Under the pieces are notes generated by a model, which did not search any database, was not told the DNA's origin, and saw only the letters and a list, made by a program, of their open reading frames with translations. The position numbers were made by a program, and so were the translations under genes. From assembly GCF_964340395.1 (NCBI RefSeq), contig NC_135557.1, forward strand, positions 16,052,867 to 16,116,866: a stretch of DNA of 64,000 nucleotides, given 5' to 3'. Shown piece by piece: positions 44,901-56,690 of this stretch; position 1 is the first letter of the stretch, and every line of letters begins with the position of its first letter. This DNA is from Glandiceps talaboti. Taxonomy: Eukaryota > Hemichordata > Enteropneusta > Spengelidae.

Positions 44901-47900
44901 CCTGATAATAAGACACAGTATGAGACATGGGTTAATATCATGCATATTGTCATGAATGCAATTGTTCAATATCTATGAATATCAACACAATAGAATGCTT
45001 AACATACTTACTTTGAGTAAAGTACGGTACAATGGTATCCAATTTGACATCGACTTGTGATGTTTTACTTTCTGGCACAGTTTCTTCTTTCTTCTGTAAC
45101 CAACCATCTCCTATTATGAGAAGAATTAGAGCCGAGTATTATCTACATAATAATTTGTGATATTATCGTAATTTGACTGCTGATAAAACATTAAAATCTG
45201 TCTAAAACTGTACTGAAGGTTAACATCGAATGGGAAAGGAAGCGCTTCCTATAAATAAACCATGGCCTACTTTCAGATTTCAGTTTGGTTTACAGAGAAT
45301 ACATCTATTCTATTCATGTATGTATGTATGTATGTATGTATGTATGTATGTATGTATGTATGTGTGTGTGTGTGTGTGCATGTTATTATCAACGATCATA
45401 GTGTATCAGATGTGTCTATTTCAGGAATTGATAAAGTTTCTGGCGATGAGTATCGATTGAAGTTGAAGGAGGAGGAGGAAATCATTTCCGTCGCGGAATG
45501 CTTTCAGACGTTTATTATAAGGTTCTTTATGGTGCACGTGACTTTTACATGTTTTTGCGTGTACCTAAATACTCGAGCAGCAGTTGATCTTTTCCATATC
45601 ATTTGGATATATAGTCCTACTATGTGTGGTGCCTTGATATCCTTGATAATGACGAATTTTGATTCAAAATGTCAGATTGCAATTATGGATTCGGATTGTA
45701 TCACTCGTTCCTTATGCATTTCGTTTTTCTGTGTTTGTAACCAACCATATCCTATATGAGATGAAATAAAACCTAGTATTATCTACATACTAATTTTGTG
45801 ATATTATCATATTGTGACTGCTGATAAAACATTAAAGTCATTCTAAATCTACAGTGAGGGTTACCATCGAAAAGGAAAAAGGGCTTCCTATAAATAAACC
45901 ATGGCGTATTTAAGTTTGGTTTACAGTGTATGTAAGTATGTATGTATGTATGTATGTATGTATGTATGTGCGTATGTGCGTGCATGCATGCATGCATGTA
46001 TGTATGTATGTATGTATGTATGCATACATGCATGTATGTATGTATGTATGTATGTATGTATGTATGTATGTATGTATGTATTTAAGGCTTTCTATTTTCT
46101 ATCCACCCACCCATTATATTCCATCTGTCTGTCTGTCTGTCTGTCTGTCTGTATGTCTGTATGTCTGTCTGTCTGTCTCTCTGTCTCTCTGTCTCTCTGT
46201 CTGTCTCTGTCTGCCTGTCAGTCTGTCTTGTTCATCTAGCTACACATTTAGGAGTGTTATATTTGAGAAGGGAGCAACTGACACGTTGTGTCTGGCTGTT
46301 TGTAGGCATCTATGTATGCTTTCAACATACTTACTTTCATCGCTGTCAGAAGTAATAGATGTACTCCAATTCAACTCCATAACTGATTTCCATATTCCAT
46401 CATGTCCTTTGCAGAAACAAACAAAAAGAAGTAGGAAAATACCGTTTTGACCAAAATTACCAAATAAAATAGCCGAAAATGTAAAATCACTCATCAATTT
46501 TCCGTGAACAATTCTGAACAGTTTCTCCTCAAGGCACATGCAATATATGTCAAAACAATCTCACAGTCGGTTTCAGGGAAGAAGATGGAGATAGCTTAAG
46601 TCGACAGAGCCGGGAGGGAATAAACCTAACCCTTAAGCTCCAACAGACAGCGGACCTACAGTTAACAATTGACGTTGCTCACACATAGTTGCAAACTATT
46701 TATATTCCATTGAGAGCTAAACATAATCACATTCACAGTTGGCAGCTATCTTTCCCCTGTAATTAGTCTAATATCGGTTAGAAGAAAATATTGTTTACAA
46801 ATTGACTAGGTTACGAAAGGCCACATACTAGGCCTATAGTCAAAGCAATTGAAAGAATATACTTCTACACTTGATATGGGTACAATCAATCAATTAATGA
46901 GTGCTTTACTTCACTCTTAACGTTAACTGGTGTACCAATACTAATATTAATGTCTATGCATGTATTCTATGACACTGAAGTCATATATATTTCTTATTAA
47001 ATGAAAACGTCGTGGATAATTCGAGCCATTTGTGTACTTCTTTCCCAGATGTGATGAATAGAAAGGAAACGTATCTTGCATATCTTGTTGATGTGTATGT
47101 CTTATAATCTTTAATTTGTATAGAATCTAGTAACTTACGTTCAAGGAGAAAAGCATCATCATCAGCCTCTGAAATATCTTCCTCTGGGTTATATTTTCTC
47201 TGATTTTTTATGCTCCCGTCTGCTGTAGAGTGAATGAACATACACTATTTTACTTTTACATTCGATATGTATGTTTATATCGTATTGATGTATTAAAACA
47301 GAAATGTTTGTCAGCATATGCATAGTTAATAATACCGACATAATATCATTTCGATAACTCAAAATAACTCACAGTTGATATTTTGATATTAATATTCTAT
47401 TTAATGAAATGTTACCAATATGTCATATGTAGTAGTGCTTTAACTTACAACAGTAATGTCTAGAGAGGCTAAATAAATGACGCACATCTTTGTACACCCA
47501 TCTGGTTAACACTCATCATTAAATTAAAGGCATACATAAGCGCACCTTCATAAGTGACCACATTGTGATCATCATTTACACTTCTGACCATGAATTAAAA
47601 AGTTAAATGAGAAGAATGTAAGCCTTGTATTATCTAAGTAATATTTTCTGATGTCATATTTTGACCGATGGCATATTTGACGGCATAGTTCACTGCTGAT
47701 ACAATAGTAATATCTTTCAAAATCTGGAGCGTATCTTAAAATCGAAAAGGAAATATAAGGCCTCCTATGAAAAAAAATCCGTGACGCATTTTCAGATTTC
47801 AGATTGATTTACAATGAAACTGCTATGTTAAGAGCACTTCATATACAACTTACTCTGTATAAAGAAATGTTCTATCTCTTTAAAGTTGTTTAGTTCATAG

Positions 47901-49272
47901 GTGACTTGTAGTTGAGGCTGTACGTGTACTTTGTCAGATTTCTCTCTCATCTCATCAGTTATCAACAATGCTTCTAACTCTTCAGCAAAAAGGCCAGAAC
48001 GACATCTTTCTTCAAACTCATATAGTTCCAATATACGTGAAAATGTCAGATTCAGTTGCAAGTACCCCATGTTGGCATCTATGAAATGTGCGTAGTTGTT
48101 TGAGCAGATTTGTGTCAACGTTCCGAGAAGATTGTCCACGAAAACAGTTTCACTTATTCTGTTTTTGAAAGTACTGTTTATGTAGTCCCATGTGTCGGTA
48201 ATAGTCCAAAGCCCCAACAAGTATGGTAAATCATTGTCAGTGATTGCCCGATATTTTCCATCTGAAGCACACTGTTTCCCTTGTTTGTATTCCTTGAACC
48301 TCCGTTCATAGGGACTTTGATTCAAGTTAATCCTGATACAGAGATCTGCGAGTGCAATAAAAACACTTTGCTAAAAGACAATACAACAAGACATGTCTTC
48401 AAAGACAGTTGCCTAAATAAATCTATACTGTATCAAAATCGTGTAATGTCAACATCTTTATCCACATTCACTTTTAAAGTTTAACCACTCGACACCAACA
48501 CATATGAGGATTCTTTAGTTTTCCGGATCTTATTCAGAGTAATGCTTTCTGGGCACTTTCGGAAATGATTTATAGCCCAATATCATTGATTATTTGGATT
48601 TGGATTGCCTAAAGGGGGACACAGGTGTCTCTGTATTGTTTGTGTGAGTGTAAAAGAGATTAAGAACTCCTAAATATCTCCCCTAACTTTATTATTCATT
48701 TCAGGCATGTTTTGAAATGCAAGATTGGTGAAAATGTCCTTCCTGGGTCACTAAGGACAAAAAAATGTAGCTCAAATCAAATCTACCTGGCCTTTGTTCC
48801 GTTGTAATAAAGTATAAGTGGCTATTTCGATGAGTATGTGTAATAAACATAGATTCTTGGAATATTTTGTTTATTCTGAAAAATTACCTTTGATAGCACT
48901 ATAATTATGATCACTCTGAACCTGGTTAGATGAGCTTATCTTTGGTTCAAAAACTGCTGCAAATCTACCATGGCTTTCATCTATATCTTTGCTCGTTTGG
49001 AAGTCATTTCTGAGGACCTTTGCTTTGTTGTAGTAAGTCTTGATGTTACCAAGCATTTTTGGCATCCTCTGAGACCATTCGTTTTTGGAGTCTCTTGCTA
49101 TACATTGATCTTCGTGCATTAGGAAGTACTTTTCGATATAAGTAGCGATGTGGGGATCTTTAGAAGCAAGGACAGGAAAGACTACACCTGTATAGTCTTT
49201 CGAGTGGTATGAATCGGACGCAATGTTGACCACGATTAGAAAGATACAGACGATGATTTTCATGATGACCAT
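41112..49272 (-). CDS. Gene C: paralogue with an in-frame deletion of most of the GT domain (10 coding exons)
   Basis: Coding exons on the minus strand: 49272-48888, 48345-47854, 47222-47139, 46406-46335, 45110-45012, 44901-44830, 44674-44546, 44058-43804, 42860-42438 and 41959-41112. The total is 2859 nt, or 952 residues plus stop, with all joints in phase 1. Order: signal peptide about 1-20; short remnant of the GT C-terminal lobe about 29-128; TRADD-N-like 129-292; four linkers 293-401; transmembrane helix about 418-438; 85-residue domain 445-529; coiled coil 530-670; NHL 671-952. The start is ATG at 49272, with another in-frame ATG at 49263. An acceptor-like AG just upstream suggests a 5' non-coding exon. 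A possible AATAAA lies at 40877-40882. The frame is intact throughout despite the loss of the GT core, so the gene is probably functional as a receptor without the enzyme-like head. Confidence 0.8.
42438..42860 (-). CDS. Gene C exon: coiled coil
   Basis: A 423-nt phase 1-1 exon. LMHHIKVHGRKIHSK, then LNWFDVGQKC, a heptad region LQLNEQISES and IKQLQSQLKTQQ, and tail DIPTSGKITVEKE. It is collinear with gene A exon 7. Confidence 0.78.
43557..43684. repeat. Inverted repeat in gene C intron
   Basis: Arms 43557-43599 and 43641-43684 share TTGTCTGGCTCAACAAA in inverted orientation with few mismatches, around a loop of about 41 bases. It lies in the intron between the juxtamembrane and coiled-coil exons. 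Confidence 0.7.
43804..44058 (-). CDS. Gene C exon: conserved 85-residue juxtamembrane domain
   Basis: A 255-nt phase 1-1 exon. Blocks are NVILLLEVDTNKRF, KRKLLQLLNAKLRKRHR, HILELSVEVT, RQEVLFLFGIQRYVLF and VKLNISG. It is very close to gene A exon 6; the family is unrecognised. Confidence 0.76.
44546..44674 (-). CDS. Gene C exon: transmembrane helix
   Basis: A 129-nt phase 1-1 exon. IYLIDPMYVMNLTFVIVV followed by MVTL forms the membrane span, then PSIKTG. It aligns without gaps with gene A exon 5 in the hydrophobic core. Confidence 0.79.
44830..44901 (-). CDS. Gene C linker exon (YDEHGH type)
   Basis: A 72-nt phase 1-1 exon with YDEHGHPESWTTSNDM and DFTDEC, matching gene B 26105-26176. Acceptor is attatcAG and donor is GTAAGT. 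Confidence 0.7.
45012..45110 (-). CDS. Gene C linker exon (R-D-G type)
   Basis: A 99-nt phase 1-1 exon with RDGWLQKKEETVPES and DTIVPYFTQS, the counterpart of gene B 28666-28764. A decayed duplicate of this exon lies at 45672-45751. Confidence 0.7.
45315..45380 (+). repeat. (TATG)n / (TG)n microsatellite
   Basis: A tetranucleotide tract passing into a dinucleotide tract in a gene C intron, at the same relative place as the tract at 45926 in the duplicated block. Confidence 0.92.
45672..45751 (-). pseudogene. Decayed duplicate of the gene C R-D-G linker exon
   Basis: On the minus strand an acceptor AG at 45753-45752 is followed by YGWLQTQKNEMHKER, similar to the exon at 45012-45110 (DGWLQKKEETV). 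It then reaches a stop codon at 45674-45672 with no donor. The intron to its right also matches: 45752-45925 resembles 45111-45305. This is a tandem duplication of about 620 bp whose second exon copy has died. A more diverged match lies at 47600-47830. Confidence 0.68.
45926..46228 (+). repeat. (TATG)n, (CATG)n and (TCTG)n microsatellites
   Basis: A tetranucleotide tract at about 45938-46080 and a TCTG tract at 46121-46228 in a gene C intron. They create the long MYVC/LSVC spurious frames. Confidence 0.93.
46335..46406 (-). CDS. Gene C DGIW-type linker exon
   Basis: A 72-nt phase 1-1 exon reading HDGIWKSVMELNW and STSITSDSDES, the clear counterpart of gene A exon 4. Acceptor is tgcaaAG and donor is GTAAGT. 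Confidence 0.72.
47139..47222 (-). CDS. Gene C acidic linker exon
   Basis: An 84-nt phase 1-1 exon with T-D-G-S start and EEDISEADDDAFLLER. Its pattern resembles gene A exon 3 (EEDITVNTDEVYLIES). Acceptor is actctacAG and donor is GTAAGT. Confidence 0.68.
47854..48345 (-). CDS. Gene C exon 2: TRADD-N-like domain
   Basis: A 492-nt phase 1-1 exon. It begins IRINLNQSPYERR, contains NDLPYLLGLWTITDTWDYI, LQLNLTFSRILELYEFE, CRSGLFAEELEALLIT, and ends QLQVTYELNNFKEIEHFF. It is close to domain II of gene B over its whole length, and to the plus-strand relic at 17723-18005. Confidence 0.77.
48888..49272 (-). CDS. Gene C exon 1: signal peptide + truncated GT remnant
   Basis: The 128 codons begin with a leader IIVCIFLIVVNIAS. 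The first GT strand (YTGVVF) then joins directly to the late block PVLASKDPHIATYIEKYF, equivalent to positions 34 and about 351 of gene A. Both Rossmann cores and the E-x6-E signature are missing. The retained tail (DQCIARDSKNEWSQRMPKML, then ESHGRFAAVFEP) aligns with the ends of the A and B exons. The donor is GTAATT. Confidence 0.78.
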
Positions 49273-49409
49273 ATTGTTCTACAAAGGGATTACCTGTAAT
49301 TAAAAGGGTATAATTTATTACCAAATAAACTTCAATTTGATATTGTTTATTCTCTCTTGTCTGTATCTTTCTCTTTCTGTGTGTGTGTGAGTATGTGTGT
49401 GTGTGTCTG

Positions 49410-49442
<33 letters not shown>

Positions 49443-50294
49443 GACTGACTGACTAACTAATTGTCTGTGTGTGTGTCTGTCTGTCTGTCTGTCTGTCTGT
49501 CAGCCTCTTCAAATCACGTATATTAACTTACTACACATCAATGTTTTCTTCATTATTGACATTTCATACCCAAGTCATCGAATGTGACAAAATCAATACT
49601 TTGTTGTGATAAGCAACAACAAAAAAGAGGTCATGTAGTTAATAAGTTACCACGTACGGCAACCAGATTGTATGGCGAACTATGCGTTTGTGAAAAAAAA
49701 AGATGACAACGCCATTCAATGTAAGGTATGCGATTACATAGGTTACTGATGGCAGAGTTCACGGAACTTGCATCTACATTACAGTCATGTAGTGTCGAAA
49801 ATGTCACCCTTCTATTAAGAAACCTATTCGCTCATATTATTGTGAAACTCGGTATTTATCTTTTTTTTCAAACACTCATTGCATCCATAGTAAATCAGTC
49901 TTTTGATTAGCAAATGCTTTTTATCTGATATAGTACATAACGTCAACAACAACTGAATGTTTGATTTATGAAGAGGTGGACATTAGTTTTGGTGGTTTAA
50001 CATTCAACCTAAGTGATTATGCCAGACATTCTCCCTGGTTTGTGTTTATATTCCAAATATAGTATGAGAATAGGTGAAGAATACAGGAAGGAAAGCACAC
50101 AATATCTGCGGAAAGTCGTCGATCACAAAATGTAATATGATCATAAATGGACTGACGTTTATCGTCGTTGGTACTTAATTCTGTCATATTCACTCTTTTA
50201 GCGAATTGTTAACATGGGCGTCATCAACGTCGACGAGTCTTCGTCGACACCTGGAAAACATCGTGTATGGAATTTATTATATTTTCATGATACA

Positions 50295-50369
50295 GGTCTG
50301 TGTGGAATTCGAACCCAGGACTTCCTAAATGCTAGTTCTGAGATGTAACGACTATATGACAAAGGGAGG
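50295..50369 (-). mobile_element. tRNA-like module (SINE-type), copy 1
   Basis: On the minus strand this is a diverged copy of the module best seen at 53713-53788. It keeps GGGTTCGAATTCC (B box with one change), but the acceptor-like end is decayed. Confidence 0.5.
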
Positions 50370-50605
50370 CAGTGTCAGATCGTACGCATGCCTTTTGCCT
50401 GTCAGTACACCGTACGAAAAAAATGGCAGATACACATTGACGCATGGCAAATTGAACGTCCATATGTCCGTAAAATTGGTTTCGAAAATGCACCCAACTA
50501 TCACTGTTAGCTATGTCATCATTATTTCATTTTTACATCCCGTAAGGGTACTGGAGGTATTCAAAGGGGAGGGGGTGTATGTCTGTCTGTGTGTGTGTGT
50601 GTGTG

Positions 50606-50644
<39 letters not shown>

Positions 50645-51701
50645 GTCTGTGTCATAATTTTGGTACACACAATGTTTGGGGTAATGGCTAGACCTGATTA
50701 GTTTTTGAGAGGGATCTGTTCATGTTAAGTAGGGAAATTTGCATATCAATGACATCAAGTAATTAAGCAATACCTTAAGACTGCATACTTCATTTTCAAT
50801 GTAATTTAGTACATTCGTTAAACATAACAACATACATTTGTCCTATAAAATTTGTTGATGAAACTTACAGCGTCAATAATTTGCATAATTAATGATTTTC
50901 GGTAATTAGACCATATCATAAGAATACATACTTCAATTTCAATATAATTCAGTAGACACCAGAGGTCGCGTTAACGTGTTATTCGTCAGTATTTGACGCC
51001 ACACCTGACACTTGGGACGCATTTTTTGGATATATGCGTCACTGGGGACACGCCATAAACAGCAGACAAATGGGGCTTACTGTTGACAAACATACTGTTG
51101 TCATATTTGCTTCGAAGTTGTAGAATAAGGCATCGTGGATTTACCACTTTCAAGTTCTAAATCTCTATGTGTAGTGACCTGTGAAAAATGAATATGACCC
51201 ATTGTATGTGGAATGTTTCAACAGTTTCAGGTGCCTCATTACCATTTTATGACGTGGATAGCACAACTTGGGTAGTTTAGACACGATGTGATATTACCAT
51301 TACTTATCTACGTGGTTGATTACTTATTAACAGACGTAGTTAGAATGTAGAAAGGGTTTCCATCGTTAGCACGGCCATTACGGCGAAGCATCTTCCCTCA
51401 CGGGCGATTAACACAGATGATTAAATAGACCACATCGGTGGACAGTAGTCTGTGCTGAAAACTTTACGTAGATAAATTCACGGTTTCGAAAATACAGCCA
51501 GATATGTAGTCAGCAGCCCATTTTGAAATGATAATTTATGACAAAAATTTTACAACAGCGATTGAAATGTTGGCATGCATTTTTATAAAACTTTATGGTC
51601 AGAGCTTCTTGGACAGAGCAAGGGTCCGATCGAGTGCACAGGAAACTGAGCAGCAAGCTGTCGCCAACTTTAACCGTGACGTCACATAGCAACGTACTGG
51701 T

Positions 51702-52007
51702 TTAAAAGACTAGTAAAACTTGAAAATAATTACCTGAGTTACACCTCAATATGTCATTGCGTTCACTGACAAAACACAAGAAGGTCGAACATGAATTTAA
51801 GTCAGGGGACAGGTGATAGGTATGAGCAAAAAGGTGTAGGGGCCATCTGACGTCATAAAACGCCACCTTCCAGGACCCAAACAATGTGTCACGTGATGGT
51901 GATGACCAGATATACAATGGTGATAGATAATCGTTTGCAATAGTAACACACTTGCCAAGTAAACTTAGCTTTGCAGTGTAGTTGAATCTGATCAACCATA
52001 AAACCAT
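51702..52007 (-). other. Candidate exon-like frame conserved between repeat copies 1 and 2
   Basis: A minus-strand frame reads WLIRFNYTAKLSLLGKCVTI, then SPSRDTLFGSWKVAFYDVR and HLFAHTYHLSPDLNS, ending before a good donor CAGGTAAT. Copy 2 (54343-54669) keeps the frame with a few replacements. The copy at 17193-17532 is frameshifted. It may be an old exon carried in the repeat or a chance frame in similar DNA; no known domain. Confidence 0.3.
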
Positions 52008-52741
52008 TTAAATCGCCATGATTCAAGCCTCGTCCATTTATTTAGACAAGGAAGAACTGGTTAGGTACATGAAAATGAAAAGTGTATTCAGATACGGAAA
52101 ATGGTTCATTTAAATGACATTTTCATGAGGTGCTAGTATGGTTCTGTTATATCATAGACATTGTCTATGGTCACGAAGACTCTTTGGTCAGAGCATAATA
52201 CAGAGGATATATATCACAATATACACAGACTGATCACGAGGGTAACATCATACATCTGTTTCCTCAAGGAACTGTGTGGTCATTGCAAGAAAGACTGTTT
52301 TCAGTGGACGGAAAACATTGGACACGGTCTGTGTTTGGGCGACCCTCAGGCCCGACGGGCACTGACATGTGATGCTGCACATGTAAGATCAATAAACATG
52401 TTTTAACACACCATATCACTATCTGCATTGTATGCTTGCCTAAAAATATACAGTGCATACTCTGCAGAATGTCGTGGGATGCCATCAAACGGGTGTCACT
52501 GGCACAACACAGAAATCTGCAACACTGTACTTGTTTGATAGTTACTGCATGCAATTTCCAAGCCATTTTCTGAAAAATAGTCACAAGCTTGTCTTCGGAA
52601 TATTGCGACAATCGTATCTACACTACATTCTACTAATTAGCTGCAGCCGGTAAGACGTCCTTCTACTGTCTACTGTGAAGATATCTACACATGTGCATTT
52701 GACAAAATCATTCATCAGCTTCTGAGACTATGCCCATACGC

Positions 52742-52897
<156 letters not shown>

Positions 52898-53712
52898 CTC
52901 AGCCCCTTCAAATCTCGCGGAATAACTTCCTACACATTAATGTATTCCTCATTATTGACATTTCAAATACAATTCATCTGATGTGATAAAAATCAATACT
53001 TTGTGGTGATTAGAACAACAAAAAGGGGTCATGTTGTTAATAAGTTACCACGTACGAAAACCAGATTGTATGGCGAAGTATACGTTTGTGAAAAAAGGAT
53101 GACAACGCCATTCAATGTAAGGTATGCGATTACATACGTTACTGATGGCAGAGTTCACGGAACTTGCATCAACATTACAGTCATGTAGTATTGAAATTGT
53201 CACCTTATTCTATTAAGAAACCTATGTGCTCACATTATTATGAAAATTTATATTTTACTATATTTCAAATACTCATTGCATCCATAGTAAATCAGTCTTT
53301 TGATGAGCAAATGCTTTTTATCTGATAGAGTAAATAACGTAACAATAACTTAATCTTAGATTTATAAGAGGTAAACATTAGGTTTGGTGGTCTGACGTTC
53401 AACTTAAGTGATTATACCAACACACTTTGTCACTGGTTTGTGTTTATATTTAAAAGAAAGTATGTGAATAGGTGAAGAATACAGGAAGGAAAGCACACAA
53501 CATCTGCGGAAAGTCGTCGATCACAAAATGTAATATGATCATAAATGAACTGACGTTTATCGTCGTTGGTACTTAATTCTGTCATAATCACTATTTTAGC
53601 GAATTGTTGACATGGGCGTCAGCAACAACGACGAGTTTTCGTCGACACACACCACATAAAACCTCTGGAAAACACCGTGTGTGGTTTTTTTTTTTTATAT
53701 TTTCATGATACA

Positions 53713-53788
53713 GGTCTGTGTGGGATTCGAACCCAGGACTTACTGACTGCTAGTCCTGAGCTGTAACCACTATGTGACACAGGGAGCC
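53713..53788 (-). mobile_element. tRNA-like module (SINE-type), copy 2
   Basis: The minus strand has CATAGTGGTTA as an A box near the start and a perfect RNA polymerase III B box GGTTCGAATCC about 35 bases later. CTGTG near the 5' end can pair with CACAG at the 3' end, giving a tRNA-like outline of about 72 nt. It is embedded in a long repeat and present three times, so a tRNA-derived SINE head is more likely than a working tRNA. Confidence 0.6.
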
Positions 53789-54342
53789 AGTGTTAGATTC
53801 GTACAAGTGTCTTTTGCCTGTCAGTGCACCGTACAACAAAATGGAGGATACACATTGACGCATTGCAAATTCAAAGTTCATATGTCCATAACATTTGTTT
53901 CGAAAATGCACCCAACTATCGCTGCTAGCTATATGTAGTCATCATTCCATTTTAATTGATAATTTATTATGTTTTCAATGTAAATATAAGGATATACAAC
54001 AGCGATTGACCTGTTGGAGTGAAATTTTATAAAACTTTGTTATCAGAATTTCTTGGACGGGGCAACGGTCTGAGTGTATGGGAAGGGGAGCACACTGACA
54101 CATAGCAAATTGAAAGTTCAATGTCCATAACATTGGTTTCGACAAAACAGCCAGCTAACGCTGTCAGCTATGTAGTCAGCAGTCCATTTTGAAGTGATAA
54201 TTTATTATAAAACTTCACAACAGTGACTGAAATGTTGGCATGAATTTTTATAAAACTTTGTGGTCAGAGCTTCTTGGACGGGGCAAATGTCCGATTGTAC
54301 AGGAAACTGAGCAGCAAGCTGTCACCAACATTAATCCTGACG

Positions 54343-54669
54343 TCACAGAGCAACATACATGTTTAAAAGACTAGTAAAAAATTGAAAATAATTACCTGAG
54401 TTACAGCTCAATGTGTCATTAGGTTCAGTAGCAAAACGCAAGAAGGTCGAACATGAATGTAAGTCTGTGGACAGGTGATAGGTATGAGCAAAAAGGTGTA
54501 GGGGCCATCTGACGTCATAATACGCCACCTTCCAGGACCCAAACAATGTGTCACGTGATGGTGAGTAGCAGATATACAATGGTGATGGATAATCGTTTGC
54601 AATAGTAACACACTTGCCAAGTAAACTTAGCTTTGCAGTGTAGTTGAATCTGATCAACCATAAAACCAT
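54343..54669 (-). other. Second copy of the exon-like frame
   Basis: It has the same start WLIRFNYTAKLSLLGKCVTI and the same donor position as 51702-52007. See that entry; the similarity may simply reflect recent duplication. Confidence 0.3.
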
Positions 54670-55406
54670 TTAAATCGCCATGATTCAAGCCTCGTCCATT
54701 TATTTAGACAAGGAAGAACTGGTTAGGTACATGAAATGAAAAGTGTATTCAGATACGGAAAATGGTTAATTTAAATGACATTTTCATGAGGTGCTAGTAT
54801 GGTTCTGTTATATCATAGACATTGTCTATGGTCACGAAGACTGTTTAGTCGGAGCATAATACAGAGGATATATATCACAATATACACAGACAGATCACGA
54901 GGGTAACATCATACATCTGTTTCCTCAAGGAACTGTGTGGTCATTGCAACAAAGACTGTTTTCAGTGGACGGAGAACAAGGGAGACAGTCTGCGTTGGGG
55001 AGACCCGCAGGCCCGAGGGACACTGACATGTGATGGTGCACGTGTAAGATCAATCAACATGTTTTTAACACACCACATCAATATCTGCATTGTATGCTTG
55101 CCTAAAAATATACAGTGCATGCACACTCTGCAGAATGTTGTGGGGTACCTTCAAACGGGTTTCACTGACACAACACAGAAATCTGCAACACTGTACTTGT
55201 TTGATAGTTACTGCATGCAATTTCCAAGCCATTTTCTCAAACAAAACTCACAAGCTTGTCTTCAGAATATTGCGACAATCGTGTCTACACTAGATTCTAC
55301 TGATTAGCTGCAGCCGGTAAGACGTTCATCTACTGTCTTCTGTGAAGATATCTACACATGTGCATTTGACAAAATCATTCATCAGCTTCTGAGATTATGC
55401 CCATAC

Positions 55407-55651
<245 letters not shown>

Positions 55652-56461
55652 CTCTTCAAATCTCGCATATTAACTTCCTACACATCAATGTTTTCTTCAT
55701 TATTGACATTCCATACACAATTCATCTGATGTGATAAAATCAATACTTTCTGGTGATAAGCAACAACAAAAGGGGGTCATGTTGTTAATAAGTTACCACG
55801 TACGGAAACCAGATTGTATTGCGAACTATGCGTTTGTGAAAAAAAAAAGATGACAACGCCATTCAATGTAAGGTATGCGATTACATACGTTACTGATGGC
55901 AGAGTTCACGGAACTTGCATCAACATTACAGTCATGTAGTATTGAAATTGTCACCTTATTCTATTAAGAAACCTATGTGCTCACATTATTATGAAAATTT
56001 ATATTTTACTATATTTCAAATACTCATTGCATCCATAGTAAATCAGTCTTTTGATGAGCAAATGCTTTTTATCTGATTGAGTAAATAACGTAACAACAAC
56101 TGAATGTTAGATTTATGAAGAGGTCAACATTAGGTATGGTGGTCTGACGTTCAACTTTAGTGATTATACCAACACACTTTGTCACTGGTTTGTGTTTATA
56201 TTTAAAAGAAAGTATGTGAATAGGTGAAGAATACAGGAAGGAAAGCACACAACATCTGCGGAAAGTCGTCGATCACAAAATGTAATATGATCATAAATGG
56301 ACTGACGTTTATCGTCGTTGGTTCTTAATTGTGTCATAATCACTATTTTAGCGAATTGTTGACATGGGCGTCATCAGCAATGACGAGTCTTCATCGACAC
56401 ACACCAGATGAAACCTCTGGAAAACATCGTGTATGGTTTTTATTTTATATTTCATGATACA

Positions 56462-56540
56462 GGTCTGTGTGGGATTCGAACCCAGGACTTATTACTGACT
56501 GCTAGGCTTTAGCTGTAACGACTACATGACACAGGGAGCC
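56462..56540 (-). mobile_element. tRNA-like module (SINE-type), copy 3
   Basis: It has the same B box GGTTCGAATCC and terminal CACAG as copy 2, with a three-base insertion between the boxes. Confidence 0.55.
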
Positions 56541-56690
56541 AGTGTCAGATTCGTACGCATGCCTTTTGCCTATCAGTACACCATACGACAAAATGGCAGA
56601 TACACATTGACGCATTGCAAATTGAAAGTTCATATGTCCATAACATTTCTTTCGAAAATGCAACCAACTATCGCTGTTAGCTATGTAGTT

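Larger units (their letters stand above)
49360..52735 (+). repeat. Long tandem repeat, copy 1
   Basis: It begins with a (TG)n/(TCTG)n tract to about 49500, then CAGCCTCTTCAAATC and the shared body, a tRNA-like module at 50295-50369, and an end block CATCAGCTTCTGAGACTATG. It carries an extra segment of about 900 bp (about 50525-51440) with its own microsatellite and a piece of the TTTGCATAATTAATGATTTT repeat family. This makes it longer than copy 2. Confidence 0.75.
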
